The position numbers were made by a program, and so were the translations under genes. Under the pieces are notes generated by a model. It had not been told where the DNA came from, made no database searches, and saw only the letters and a program-made list of their open reading frames with translations. This document shows, piece after piece, positions 5,074-13,310 of a DNA stretch of 16,007 nt. Within the stretch, counting starts at the first letter, position 1, and each line of letters opens with the position of its first letter. The DNA is from an uncultured Bacteroidales bacterium (GTDB taxonomy: Bacteria; Bacteroidota; Bacteroidia; Bacteroidales; P3): assembly GCA_937876865.1 (NCBI GenBank), contig CALEFF010000030.1:1-16007 (forward strand), written 5' to 3'.

Positions 5074-8016
5074 TTATTTTAGTGTTCTCTTGATTTCTAA
5101 TTCTTCGTAGCCTTCTATTATGTCGCCTACTTTGATGTCGTTAAAGTTTTCTATGTTCAATCCGCAGTCTTGTCCCATAACTACTTCTTTTACGTCATCT
5201 TTGAAACGTTTTAATGAAGCTAATTTTCCTGTATAGACTACAATTCCGTCTCTAATTATTCTCACCTTTGTAGAACGTGCAATCTTTCCGTCTAAACACA
5301 TACAGCCTGCAATTGTTCCAACTTTCGAGATTTTGAATGTTTCTCTTACTTCAAGGTTTGCTACTATCTTTTCTTGGATTTCTGGTGATAGCATACCTTC
5401 TATCGCATCTTTTAATTCGTTTATTGCGGTGTAGATAATAGAGTAAAGTCTTATGTCTATTTGTTCTTGTTCTGCAAGCTTTCTTGCTCCAACGCTTGGA
5501 CGTACTTGGAATCCTATTATAATCGCATTACTTGCTGTTGCTAACAATACGTCTGATTCTGTAATTTGTCCTACGGATTTATGTATAACATTTACTTGTA
5601 CCTCTGGGGTTGAGAGTTTCAACAATGAGTCTGACAATGCTTCTACCGAACCGTCCACGTCTGCTTTTACGATTAGGTCTAATTGTTTGAAGTCTCCTAT
5701 CGCAATTCTTCTACCTATTTCGTCTAATGTTATGTGTTTTTGTGTTCTTAGGCCTTGTTCTCTTTGTAATTGTGTACGTTTGTTCGAAAGGTCTTTGGCA
5801 TCTTTTTCGCTTTGCATAACATTGAATGTATCTCCAGCTTGTGGTGCTCCGTTTAAGCCTAATAACAACACTGGTGCTGAAGGTCCTGCTTCTTTTAGAA
5901 GTTTATTTCTTTCGTTATACATCGCTTTTACTCTTCCGTATGTGGCTCCTGCCAATACTACATCGCCTTGACGTATTGTTCCGTCTTGTACAAGTATTTT
6001 TGCTACGTATCCTCTTCCCTTGTCAAGTGAAGATTCTATTACTGTTCCTTTTGCTCTTTTGTTTGGATTGCCTTTTAGTTCTAACATTTCGGCTTCTAAA
6101 AGTACTTTCTCTAATAGTAAATCTACGTTAGTTCCTTTTTTTGCTGAAATTTCTTGTGATTGAATCTTTCCTCCCCAATCTTCTACTAAAAGGTTCATAT
6201 TTGCAAGTTCTGATTTGATTCTATCAGGGTCTGCTGCTGGACGGTCTATTTTATTTAACGCAAAAACGATTGGAACGCCTGCTGCTTGTGCGTGATTGAT
6301 TGCTTCTATTGTTTGAGGCATTATCTTGTCATCACAAGCTATAACAATAATTGCTATATCTGTCATTTTTGCTCCACGAGCACGCATCGCAGTGAAGGCT
6401 TCGTGTCCTGGTGTATCCAAAAATGTAATTTTCTTTCCGCTTTCTGGTAATTGCACTTCGTATGCTCCAATGTGCTGAGTGATTCCTCCTGCTTCGCCTG
6501 CAATTACGTTTGCATTACGAATATAGTCTAAGAGTGAAGTTTTTCCATGGTCAACGTGTCCCATTACTGTTACGATTGGAGAACGTGGTTGCATATTTTC
6601 TTCTGTATCAACTTCCTCTTCTTCGCTTAAAGCCTCAACAACATCTGCTGAAACAAACTTTATTGAGTATCCAAACTCGTCTGCAATAAGTTGAATTGCT
6701 TCTGCGTCTAATCTTTGATTGATTGAAACGAACATTCCCAAAGACATACAAGATGCAATAATCTTTGTAACAGGAACGTCCATCATATTTGCAAGTTCAT
6801 TGGCTGTAACGAACTCTGTTACTTTTAAGATTTTTTGCTCTTCCATTTCATGCAACATTTCTTCTTGCATGTGTTGTGAAATGGATTGACGTTTATCTCT
6901 ACGGTGTTTAGAAGTTTTACTTTTACCCATTGGCGATAATCTTGCCAATGTTTCTTTAATTTGCTTTTCTATTTCGTTAGAGTCTAATTCTACTTTCTTA
7001 ACTTCTTTTTTATTTGCCTTATGTTTTTTATTATCCTTTTTAGGAGCAGCGGCTGGTGTAGTAGAATTATTATTATTTTGTACTTGTTGCGCAGGAGTAG
7101 GTTTTATTCTTTTTCTTTTCTTTTTATCTTTATCCTTCTCCTTATCTTGTTTTTCTTTGTTTTCTATTTTACCTTTGCTTGATGAGGCAACAGGTTGTTG
7201 TTTCTTTGGTTTGTTGAATTGAGATAAATCAACTTTTTCTCCTGTAAGTACTGGACCTGTAAGTTTTACGTACGAAGTAGAAATAAACTCAGCAGCAGGA
7301 ACTGTCTTCTCCTTCTTTTCTGTCTTTGTTTCTGGTTTAACCTCAGGCTTCTTCTCTTCTTTTTTCTCTACTTTCTTTTCTATCGCTACTGCAACAGGTT
7401 TTTCTTTCTTTTCGTCTTTTTTATCTTTCTTTTTATCTTTCTTTTTCTTCGCAGGCTTAGTCTTTTGATTTAACGATTGTAAATCTATTTTACCAAGGAT
7501 ATTCAACCCTCCTATTATTGTAGCGTCTTCTGTCTTTTCTTCCCCTACTTCCTCTTTATCTTTTACTTGTTCTATCTTTTCTTCTACCTCTTTTACTTCC
7601 TCTATTTTTTCTTCTACCTTTACTTCTTCTTTTTCTACAACTTTTTCTTTTTTGTCAGCATCTTTTTCTTTACCCTTTTCTTTACCTAATGTTACGTCTC
7701 TTATAACGATTTCATTAGTCGGAACTTCATCTTCCTCTCTTTCTTCTTTTTCTTTTTTTACAACCTCTGTTGCATCAAGTACTATTTCAACAGGCTTTGT
7801 TGTTTTTTTAGTTGTTTTACTTGCTTCTTTTTGTTTTTTCTCAGAAAGAAACGCTTTGGAGAGTAAATTATACGTATCCAAATCTATTTTTGTGTTTGGA
7901 CTCGGGTCTATTTTTTTCCCTTTTTTGCCAAGGTACTCTACTATTGTATGTATCCCTACATTCAATTCCTTAGCTACCTTATTTAATCTTATTACCTTAT
8001 TATTATCTGCTGACAT
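5074..8016 (-). CDS. infB: Translation initiation factor IF-2
   Basis: This 980-residue GTPase brings initiator fMet-tRNA to the 30S subunit and promotes 50S joining. An IF2-N-type domain (VIRLNKVAKELNVGIHTIVEYL, 8-29) begins the protein. A very long Lys/Glu-rich linker (about 55-380) follows, then a second IF2-N-like region (about 395-460) and the G domain with GHVDHGKT (486-493), DTPGH (534-538) and NKID (588-591). The remaining domains, including the fMet-tRNA-binding C-terminus, are complete. The length is typical for Bacteroidetes, whose IF-2 proteins have long charged linkers. The ATG at 8016 is right because the IF2-N fold starts immediately. It lies 62 nt after nusA in the usual rimP-nusA-infB order, with tRNA-Arg following. 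Confidence 0.98.
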   Translation of the reverse strand: MSADNNKVIRLNKVAKELNVGIHTIVEYLGKKGKKIDPSPNTKIDLDTYNLLSKAFLSEKKQKEASKTTKKTTKPVEIVLDATEVVKKEKEEREEDEVPTNEIVIRDVTLGKEKGKEKDADKKEKVVEKEEVKVEEKIEEVKEVEEKIEQVKDKEEVGEEKTEDATIIGGLNILGKIDLQSLNQKTKPAKKKKDKKKDKKDEKKEKPVAVAIEKKVEKKEEKKPEVKPETKTEKKEKTVPAAEFISTSYVKLTGPVLTGEKVDLSQFNKPKKQQPVASSSKGKIENKEKQDKEKDKDKKKRKRIKPTPAQQVQNNNNSTTPAAAPKKDNKKHKANKKEVKKVELDSNEIEKQIKETLARLSPMGKSKTSKHRRDKRQSISQHMQEEMLHEMEEQKILKVTEFVTANELANMMDVPVTKIIASCMSLGMFVSINQRLDAEAIQLIADEFGYSIKFVSADVVEALSEEEEVDTEENMQPRSPIVTVMGHVDHGKTSLLDYIRNANVIAGEAGGITQHIGAYEVQLPESGKKITFLDTPGHEAFTAMRARGAKMTDIAIIVIACDDKIMPQTIEAINHAQAAGVPIVFALNKIDRPAADPDRIKSELANMNLLVEDWGGKIQSQEISAKKGTNVDLLLEKVLLEAEMLELKGNPNKRAKGTVIESSLDKGRGYVAKILVQDGTIRQGDVVLAGATYGRVKAMYNERNKLLKEAGPSAPVLLLGLNGAPQAGDTFNVMQSEKDAKDLSNKRTQLQREQGLRTQKHITLDEIGRRIAIGDFKQLDLIVKADVDGSVEALSDSLLKLSTPEVQVNVIHKSVGQITESDVLLATASNAIIIGFQVRPSVGARKLAEQEQIDIRLYSIIYTAINELKDAIEGMLSPEIQEKIVANLEVRETFKISKVGTIAGCMCLDGKIARSTKVRIIRDGIVVYTGKLASLKRFKDDVKEVVMGQDCGLNIENFNDIKVGDIIEGYEELEIKRTLK

Positions 8017-8054
8017 ATTTTATTATTTTTACTTAACAACTTTGCTATACAGTA

Positions 8055-8073
8055 TCCTAATTTTATTTTAGGA
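8055..8073 (-). promoter_or_regulatory. Small hairpin in the nusA-infB spacer
   Basis: TCCTAA (8055-8060) and TTAGGA (8068-8073) form a 6-bp stem just after the nusA stop, in the only sizeable gap (62 nt) inside the operon. There is no U-tract after it in the direction of transcription, so RNA processing or partial attenuation is more likely than termination. Confidence 0.25.
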
Positions 8074-8078
8074 CTTGT

Positions 8079-9320
8079 TTAGTCTTCTTCAAATTCTGCT
8101 TTTAAAACTGCTATTACGTTGTCAATAGTTTCTTCTTCTAAATCAGTTCTATCAACTAACTCTTGTACTGAAAGTTCTAAAACACTCTTTGCAGTATCAC
8201 AACCAATAGATTGCAATTCTTCTATAATCCAATCTTCTATTTCGTCTCTAAATTCAATTAATGCAACATCTTCATAATCCATATCAGTATCTCTATATAC
8301 TTCTATCTCATATCCAGTTAATTTTCCTGCTAATCTGATGTTGTATCCACCTTTTCCGATTGCTAAACTAACTTGATCTGGTTGCATATAAACATCTGCT
8401 TTTTTATTTTCTTCATCTATTGAAACAGATATTACTTTTGCAGGAGCAAGTGCACGAGTAATATATAACTCTGCATTGTTTGTATAGTTAATTACATCTA
8501 TATTTTCGTTTCTTAACTCTCTAATTATACTATGAATTCTACTACCTTTTACTCCTACGCAACTTCCAACAGGATCTATTCTATCGTCATAACTTTCTAC
8601 AGCAATCTTTGCTCTTTCTCCTGGTTGACGAACTGCATCTTTTATAATGATTAAACCATCGTAAATTTCAGGTACTTCTTGTTCAAATAATCTTTCCAAG
8701 AAAATAGGAGAAACTCTTGAAAGAATAATGCTTGGAATACCATTTTTCATTTCCACTTTCAATACTATTGCCTTAACGGTATCTCCTTTGCGGAAGAAAT
8801 CTCCTGGTATTTGTTCACTTTTTGGCAAGATTACCTCTACTCCTTCTTCGTCTAAAAGCAAAACTTCTCTCTTCCATGCTTGATATACTTCACAAATTAC
8901 TATTTCGCCTACTTTTTCTTTGTATTTTTGGAAGATACTTGTTCTTTCATATTCTTGAACCTTTCCAACAAGATTTTGACGAATTGCAAGTATGTCTCTA
9001 CGACCAAAGTCTTTTAATTTTATTTCCTCACTTAATTCTTCTCCTATTTCAAAGTCTGGTTCAATTTTTACTGCCTCTGAATATGCTACTTGTGTACTCT
9101 CGTCTTCCAACTCATCATCTGCAACAATGATTCTATTTCTCCAAATCTCCAAATCCCCTTTCTCAACGTTTACAATGATGTCAATATTTTGATCTGAACC
9201 ATATTTCTTAATCAAAACACCTCTAAACACCTCTTCAACTATTCGCATCAAAGTTTCAGTTTCAATATTTTTGAACTCTTTAAACTCTGAAAATGTATCT
9301 ACTAAACTTAAATTTTCCAT
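8079..9320 (-). CDS. nusA: Transcription termination/antitermination factor NusA
   Basis: This 413-residue RNA polymerase-binding factor controls pausing, termination and antitermination. Visible domains in order are the N-terminal RNAP-binding domain (about 1-125, with DIIVNVEKGDLEIWR), an S1 domain (about 136-202), KH1 (about 230-295, with DPVGSCVGVKGSRI) and KH2 (about 298-345, with VSLAIGKGGYNIRLA). An acidic C-terminal helical tail (about 345-413) ends in EFEED. E. coli NusA is longer (495 aa) and has two acidic repeats; one shorter tail, as here, is normal outside the proteobacteria. Its ATG overlaps the rimP stop by one base (TAATG), which indicates coupled translation. Confidence 0.97.
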   Translation of the reverse strand: MENLSLVDTFSEFKEFKNIETETLMRIVEEVFRGVLIKKYGSDQNIDIIVNVEKGDLEIWRNRIIVADDELEDESTQVAYSEAVKIEPDFEIGEELSEEIKLKDFGRRDILAIRQNLVGKVQEYERTSIFQKYKEKVGEIVICEVYQAWKREVLLLDEEGVEVILPKSEQIPGDFFRKGDTVKAIVLKVEMKNGIPSIILSRVSPIFLERLFEQEVPEIYDGLIIIKDAVRQPGERAKIAVESYDDRIDPVGSCVGVKGSRIHSIIRELRNENIDVINYTNNAELYITRALAPAKVISVSIDEENKKADVYMQPDQVSLAIGKGGYNIRLAGKLTGYEIEVYRDTDMDYEDVALIEFRDEIEDWIIEELQSIGCDTAKSVLELSVQELVDRTDLEEETIDNVIAVLKAEFEED

Positions 9321-9769
9321 TATTTAAATGATATTACAACTTTTGCTGATTTAATTTCTTTATAACTATATGTTTTTTGATTTTCGTTTTCTGTGTTTTT
9401 TTTGCCTTTCTTCTTTAATTCAATAGTAAAACTTTCTTCATTTGCACTTATTAAAGTTCCTGTAAAAGACCCTTCTTCATCTTCTACTTGCAAACTTCTT
9501 CCTATATTTTTTACATATTGTCTTTGCATTTTCAAAGGCTCTTCCAATCCAAAAGATAACACACTAAGTTCAAAGTCCTCACTTTCTCTATCTAAACATT
9601 CTTCTAATTGTCTACTCAAATCAATGCAATCTTGAATCTTAACGCCATTATCTCCATCAATAAACACTTGAATATTATTATTCTTTGAGACTTTCACCTC
9701 TACTAAAAACAATTCTCCTTCTCCAAGTATTTCTTTTACCTTTTCTTCTATAAAATTTTTATCTTTCAT
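9320..9769 (-). CDS. rimP: Ribosome maturation factor RimP
   Basis: This 149-residue protein is needed for 30S subunit maturation and opens the rimP-nusA-infB operon. The N-terminal alpha/beta domain contains LVEVKVSKNNNIQVFIDGDNG and DCIDLSRQLEECLD, in line with the family. The linker motif, usually SPGLDRPL, appears here as LSFGLEEPLKMQRQYVKNIGR. The C-terminal Sm-like barrel (about 93-149) is interrupted by a Lys-rich loop. The start at 9769 gives the expected full length. A strong promoter lies 60-90 bases upstream. Confidence 0.9.
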   Translation of the reverse strand: MKDKNFIEEKVKEILGEGELFLVEVKVSKNNNIQVFIDGDNGVKIQDCIDLSRQLEECLDRESEDFELSVLSFGLEEPLKMQRQYVKNIGRSLQVEDEEGSFTGTLISANEESFTIELKKKGKKNTENENQKTYSYKEIKSAKVVISFK

Positions 9770-9788
9770 TTCCTATATATACAACAAA

Positions 9789-9808
9789 AGGGAACTCATT
9801 ACGTCCCC
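9789..9808 (-). promoter_or_regulatory. Leader hairpin upstream of rimP
   Basis: On the minus strand GGGGAC and GTTCCC can form a 6-bp stem (one G-U) with a 7-nt loop, within the roughly 55-nt untranslated leader of rimP, followed by CTTTTG. It could be a weak terminator for read-through from the upstream lipoprotein gene or a leader structure. Confidence 0.25.
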
Positions 9809-9829
9809 TCTTCCTCTAATTTTCGTTTG

Positions 9830-9860
9830 CAAAGATAGTAATTATTATTATATCTGCAAA
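9830..9860 (-). promoter_or_regulatory. Promoter of the rimP-nusA-infB-tRNA operon
   Basis: On the minus strand TTTG (plus-strand CAAA, 9857-9860) is followed after exactly 19 bases by TATCTTTG (plus-strand CAAAGATA, 9830-9837). This is a full match to the Bacteroidetes TTTG-N19-TAnnTTTG promoter. It predicts a start near 9823 and a leader of about 55 nt. Confidence 0.75.
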
Positions 9861-9862
9861 AT

Positions 9863-10372
9863 TTATTGATTTTTTTGTTCAAATTGACGAATTAAATCCA
9901 TTTCATCTTTCATTGTATCCATAATCAAAAGCGTTTGTGCTTGACTATACAAAGGAGATGAAGGATATTTTTTCATAAATTCTTCAAAAGCTTTTTTTGC
10001 CATTTCTTTATTAAAACAAGTTTGAGAAAAAACAACTCCTTTTAAGAAATATGCTTGCTCCACAAGAGGATTATCAGGATATTGTTTAATCAATCTATCA
10101 TACATCTTTATAGATTCCTCACATCTTTTAGTATTTGCATATACATCTGCTGCTCTATAAAGATAAGTAGCACACAAACTATCCTCTGGATAAGTCTTTA
10201 CATAATCTAAGTAAGCATTTACAAGCGAATCAGCTTTCTCATAGCTAATAGCCTTAACATCTGAAATAGTTGTCGTTTCCATTTGAGAAATCATCTCCCT
10301 ATCTTCCTCCTTTTTATCGGCAGAGCAAGATATAAACGCACCAATAAAAAATAACAAAACAAGTTTTTTCAT
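9863..10372 (-). CDS. TPR-repeat outer-membrane-type lipoprotein
   Basis: This 169-residue protein starts with a lipoprotein signal: MKK, a hydrophobic core LVLLFFIGAF, then lipobox ISC with the lipidated cysteine at 16. The mature part has two to three tetratricopeptide-like helical hairpins, such as ATYLYRAADVYANTKRCEES (68-87), followed by IKMYDRLIKQYPDNP and AKKAFEEFMKKYPSSPLYSQA. These resemble BamD/YbgF-type cell-envelope scaffolds but are shorter than BamD. The exact role is unknown. It starts one base after the def stop, so it is cotranscribed with ruvX and def. Confidence 0.8.
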   Translation of the reverse strand: MKKLVLLFFIGAFISCSADKKEEDREMISQMETTTISDVKAISYEKADSLVNAYLDYVKTYPEDSLCATYLYRAADVYANTKRCEESIKMYDRLIKQYPDNPLVEQAYFLKGVVFSQTCFNKEMAKKAFEEFMKKYPSSPLYSQAQTLLIMDTMKDEMDLIRQFEQKNQ

Positions 10373-10373
10373 C

Positions 10374-10937
10374 TTATTTCTTTGGATTTGGTTTCATTCT
10401 ATAACTTGTACGCACTTTATTATTTGCAATATCATTAAGTTTTCTTTTCAAAAGAGTTTTTCTAAGAGTAGATAATCTATCTACAAAAACCTTTCCTTGC
10501 AAGTGATCATACTCATGTTGAAACACTCTTGCACGTATTCCATTGAACTCTTCAATATGCTCAACAAAGTCTTCATCATAATATTTTACAACGACCTCTC
10601 TCGGACGTGAAACCTCTTCATAAATTTCTGGAAGAGAAAGACAACCCTCTTCAAAGTCATTCCACATTTCTCCTTTATACTCTAAAATTGTTGGGTTTAT
10701 GAAAACTTTCTTAAACCCTTCGGCCTCAGGGTACATTTCTTTAAATGGCTCTGCGTCAATCACTATTAAACGAATTGAAAGATTAACCTGCGGAGCAGCT
10801 AAACCTACACCATTTGCCGCATACATTGTTTGAAACATATCCTCAATTAACTTTGGTAATTCAGGATAGTCTTTTGTAATTTCTTGTGCTTCTTTTTTCA
10901 GCACGCTATGTCCATAACCAACTATCGGAAGTATCAT
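10374..10937 (-). CDS. def: Peptide deformylase
   Basis: This 187-residue metalloenzyme removes the N-formyl group from new proteins. All three family motifs are present: GVGLAAPQ (43-50), EGCLSLP (97-103) with the metal-binding cysteine C99, and HEYDH (141-145), giving the two histidine ligands and the catalytic glutamate. Length and motif spacing are normal. It lies 6 nt downstream of ruvX and 1 nt before the lipoprotein gene. Confidence 0.97.
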   Translation of the reverse strand: MILPIVGYGHSVLKKEAQEITKDYPELPKLIEDMFQTMYAANGVGLAAPQVNLSIRLIVIDAEPFKEMYPEAEGFKKVFINPTILEYKGEMWNDFEEGCLSLPEIYEEVSRPREVVVKYYDEDFVEHIEEFNGIRARVFQHEYDHLQGKVFVDRLSTLRKTLLKRKLNDIANNKVRTSYRMKPNPKK

Positions 10938-10943
10938 TTCTTT

Positions 10944-11360
10944 TTATATTTGTTTCATTTTCATAAAATCTTGCAAAATCAAAACCGCTGCAACAGTATC
11001 AATCAAGCCTTTTTCTTGACGTTTCTTTTTCGTTTTACCAGATTTCGCAATCGTTTGACTTGCAATCTTGGAAGTAAAACGTTCATCAATCATATAAATA
11101 TCAATATCAGGGAATTGATTGCCTAATTCCTCAACAAAAAGATGTACAGCCCTTGCCGATTCCGAAGGAGTGTTGTCCAATTGCTTAGGATCACCCACCA
11201 CTATCGCATCTACCTGTTCCCTTGTCATATAATCTTTAAGATAAGGGAAAATATCAACAGTTGGAACCGTGTTTAAAGCAGTCGCAATCACTTGCATATT
11301 ATCGCTAACTGCCAATCCAACACGCTTCAAACCATAATCAATTGCCATTAAACGTCCCAC
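10944..11360 (-). CDS. ruvX: RuvX/YqgF family putative Holliday-junction resolvase / pre-16S rRNA nuclease
   Basis: This 138-residue RNase H-fold nuclease belongs to the family implicated in 16S rRNA 5'-end maturation and possibly junction resolution. Acidic active-site positions are visible: D8 in MAIDYGLKRVGLAV, the DER of IDERFTSKIA (92-94) and D121 in GLIDTVAAVLILQDF. The substrate loop VVGDPKQLDNTPSESA (54-69) is also typical. The length is standard. It is the first gene of a three-gene unit with def and the lipoprotein. Confidence 0.92.
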   Translation of the reverse strand: MGRLMAIDYGLKRVGLAVSDNMQVIATALNTVPTVDIFPYLKDYMTREQVDAIVVGDPKQLDNTPSESARAVHLFVEELGNQFPDIDIYMIDERFTSKIASQTIAKSGKTKKKRQEKGLIDTVAAVLILQDFMKMKQI

Positions 11361-11395
11361 TTTATTACTATCATTTTTGTTTAATAAAAGAATTG

Positions 11396-11403
11396 CAAAT
11401 TTA
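11396..11403 (-). promoter_or_regulatory. -7 element of the ruvX promoter
   Basis: On the minus strand TAAATTTG (plus-strand CAAATTTA) followed by CA matches TAnnTTTG, about 35 bases upstream of the ruvX ATG. The -33 region has TTTC rather than TTTG at the expected distance, so the match is partial. Confidence 0.4.
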
Positions 11404-11478
11404 CAAAAGAAATTATAAAAGAAAAAATTTTAGACTCTTTGTTTTAAAAAAATAAAGCAAAGAAATATTTTTTTAATT

Positions 11479-11511
11479 CTTTGATTTTTTATTTTTTTTC
11501 TTTGATTTTTT
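11479..11511. repeat. Direct repeat of CTTTGATTTTTT in the ruvX-hydA spacer
   Basis: CTTTGATTTTTT occurs at 11479-11490 and 11500-11511 in an AT-rich spacer that also contains AAAGCAAAGAAA-type segments on both sides. A similar CTTTGATTT...AATTCAAAG arrangement occurs at 464-513. Low complexity makes chance repetition plausible. Confidence 0.35.
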
Positions 11512-11528
11512 CAAAAAAAGCAAAGAAA

Positions 11529-11558
11529 AAAAGGGAGAACTCTTTGTTTCTCCCTTTT
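11529..11558 (-). terminator. Intrinsic terminator of the hydrogenase operon
   Basis: AAAAGGGAGAA (11529-11539) and TTCTCCCTTTT (11548-11558) form a perfect 11-bp stem around an 8-nt loop, with a T-run following on the minus strand. It begins 23 nt past the hydA stop, as expected for the operon's end. Confidence 0.85.
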
Positions 11559-11580
11559 GTATGTGTGTTTTTGTGTTTCC

Positions 11581-13002
11581 TTATTTTGTTGTTGGAAGGA
11601 TTTGGCGTGCTGCTGTTTTTGGATTGTTGATTGTGTCGCATCCATTTACGCAACCGCCTGGGCATGACATTACTTCTATGAAATTGCCTGGGCATTGTCC
11701 TGCTTTTGCGTATTGTTTTAATTGACGGATTACTTGTTTGTTTAATCCATCTATTACAACTTCTTTGATTACGTTTGGATCTGGTGCTGTAAGTTTAACA
11801 GATTCGGTTACTCCTGAAATCATTGCAAATCCTCTTCCGTGTCCTACAATGTTTGGATCAAGTGGCATTGGTTCTAAGGCTTCTAAGTCTATGTTCGATG
11901 CTTTGAATAATGCTTCGATTTCTTCGTATGAGATTACGTAATCTACTTCGTCATATAGACAGCTTTCGCTTCTCTTTCCTACGCATGGTGATACCATAAC
12001 GGTTTTTGCGTCTGGGTATTTTTCTCTTACGTGGCGTGCTGTGTAAACCATTGGTGAGTGTGTTGTAGAAACGTATTGTTGCATTTCTGGCAAATGTTTT
12101 CTTACAAGATTCATCCAACTTGGACAGCATGAAGTAGTCATAAATGATGCTCCTTCGTGAAGTCTTTCTATGAATTCTTCTCTTTCGTGTTCGGTTGTTA
12201 TGTTTGCTCCTAAGGCTACTTCTACTACGTCAAAGAATCCTAATTGTTTGATGCCTGCAAGTACTTTTCCATAGTCGGCTTTGAATTGTCCTCCTAATGA
12301 TGGTGCTACCATGGCTACTACTTTTTTGCCTTCTTTGATGTCGCGGAAGATATCGATTAGGAATGTTTTTTCAAAGATTGCTCCGAATGGACATGCTACC
12401 ATACATTTTCCACAATAGATACATTTGTCTGGGTCTATATGTTCTATTCCATGCTCATCTTTTGAAATTGCTCCTACTGGACAACTTTCTTCACATGGTA
12501 CTGGTTGGTAAATGATTGCGTGGAATGGACATACTTCCATACACATTCCACAATTCACGCATTTTTCTGTGTCTATATTGGCTTGTTTTTCGCCTACTGT
12601 AATTGCTCCTTTTTTACAAGCATATGTACATGGTCTTGCTACGCAGGCTCTACATAAGTTTGTTACTATGTAGTTATTTTTTACACATGAAGAACATGCT
12701 TCATCTACTACAGTCATCATTACTGATGTTTTGTCTGTTCTTTCTTGTGCAAGTTTTGCGTAATGTGATAATGGGTCTAATTCGTCTTTTTCGTCATATA
12801 CGTTAAAGCCTAAGACTGCCATTGTTTTATACTTCAAGACTGCTCTTTCTTTGTGTACGCAACATCTTGTGTTTTCTTTGTCTTTTGGACGCATTTCTAA
12901 TGGTAGTCTATCTATTTTTTCTACTAATTCATCGTTTAGTATTAGTTTTGATAGACGCATTAGGATTTCACGTCTTATTTCTACTGCGTTATTTAATGCC
13001 AT
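11581..13002 (-). CDS. [FeFe] hydrogenase with ferredoxin domain, group B-like
   Basis: This 473-residue cytoplasmic enzyme should catalyse reversible proton reduction to H2 at an H-cluster. All three H-cluster signatures are present: L1 TSCCPSW (290-296), L2 PCVGKRSE (339-346) and L3 EVMSCPGGCVNG (443-454). The ligating cysteines are therefore C293, C340, C447 and C451, with C292 at the proton-relay position. The N-terminal half is rich in cysteine: two ferredoxin-type sets (C148-C158 and C194-C204), an extra set (C117, C120, C125, C129) and the C170/C174 pair. The CPGGC form of L3 and the lack of NADH-binding partners fit the monomeric group B enzymes common in Bacteroidetes. Electron donor is probably ferredoxin. 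It follows the thioredoxin-like gene by 25 nt and ends the operon. Confidence 0.92.
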   Translation of the reverse strand: MALNNAVEIRREILMRLSKLILNDELVEKIDRLPLEMRPKDKENTRCCVHKERAVLKYKTMAVLGFNVYDEKDELDPLSHYAKLAQERTDKTSVMMTVVDEACSSCVKNNYIVTNLCRACVARPCTYACKKGAITVGEKQANIDTEKCVNCGMCMEVCPFHAIIYQPVPCEESCPVGAISKDEHGIEHIDPDKCIYCGKCMVACPFGAIFEKTFLIDIFRDIKEGKKVVAMVAPSLGGQFKADYGKVLAGIKQLGFFDVVEVALGANITTEHEREEFIERLHEGASFMTTSCCPSWMNLVRKHLPEMQQYVSTTHSPMVYTARHVREKYPDAKTVMVSPCVGKRSESCLYDEVDYVISYEEIEALFKASNIDLEALEPMPLDPNIVGHGRGFAMISGVTESVKLTAPDPNVIKEVVIDGLNKQVIRQLKQYAKAGQCPGNFIEVMSCPGGCVNGCDTINNPKTAARQILPTTK

Positions 13003-13027
13003 TATTTTTAGTTTTTAAAGAGTTTTG

Positions 13028-13285
13028 TTATTCGCGTTCCATTCCTAATTGACGATAGATTTCGTCTAATAATTTTTCTTCGGTACATTCTTGGATTAGA
13101 ACATCGCCTACCTTTGCGTATGGTGGTTTTGCAACCCCTTCCATGTCATGACAACCTAAGCATGCTGATCCAATCATTTCTACTTTATCTTTAATGTCTT
13201 CTGGCAAGTTTTTTTTCATTTTTGCCAATTCTTCACCTCCTGTTATGTAACAGTAAGTGCCTACACAAATTCTTACGTTTAACAT
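13028..13285 (-). CDS. Thioredoxin-like [2Fe-2S] ferredoxin (NuoE/HymA-like)
   Basis: This 85-residue protein resembles the C-terminal thioredoxin-fold [2Fe-2S] domain of NuoE and of hydrogenase HymA/HndA subunits. It has RICVGTYC (C7-x4-C12) near the start and SACLGC (C42, C45) in the middle. The usual second pair is C-x3-C; here it reads C-x2-C, with H46 next to it. It lies between the phosphatase and hydrogenase genes with about 25 nt on each side and probably passes electrons in the same system. An electron-transfer role is inferred from the fold and position. Confidence 0.82.
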   Translation of the reverse strand: MLNVRICVGTYCYITGGEELAKMKKNLPEDIKDKVEMIGSACLGCHDMEGVAKPPYAKVGDVLIQECTEEKLLDEIYRQLGMERE

Positions 13286-13310
13286 ATTATTACTGTTTTT
13301 TATTGTTTTA

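Noticed and set aside
7652..8071. A 139-codon + strand frame opposite the start of infB
   Set aside because: It is the antisense of the K/E-rich IF-2 linker and N-terminus, giving an S/F/L-rich artefact.
11461..11530. A CRISPR-like array suggested by repeated CTTTGATTTTTT
   Set aside because: Only two short low-complexity copies exist, without regular spacers or cas genes.
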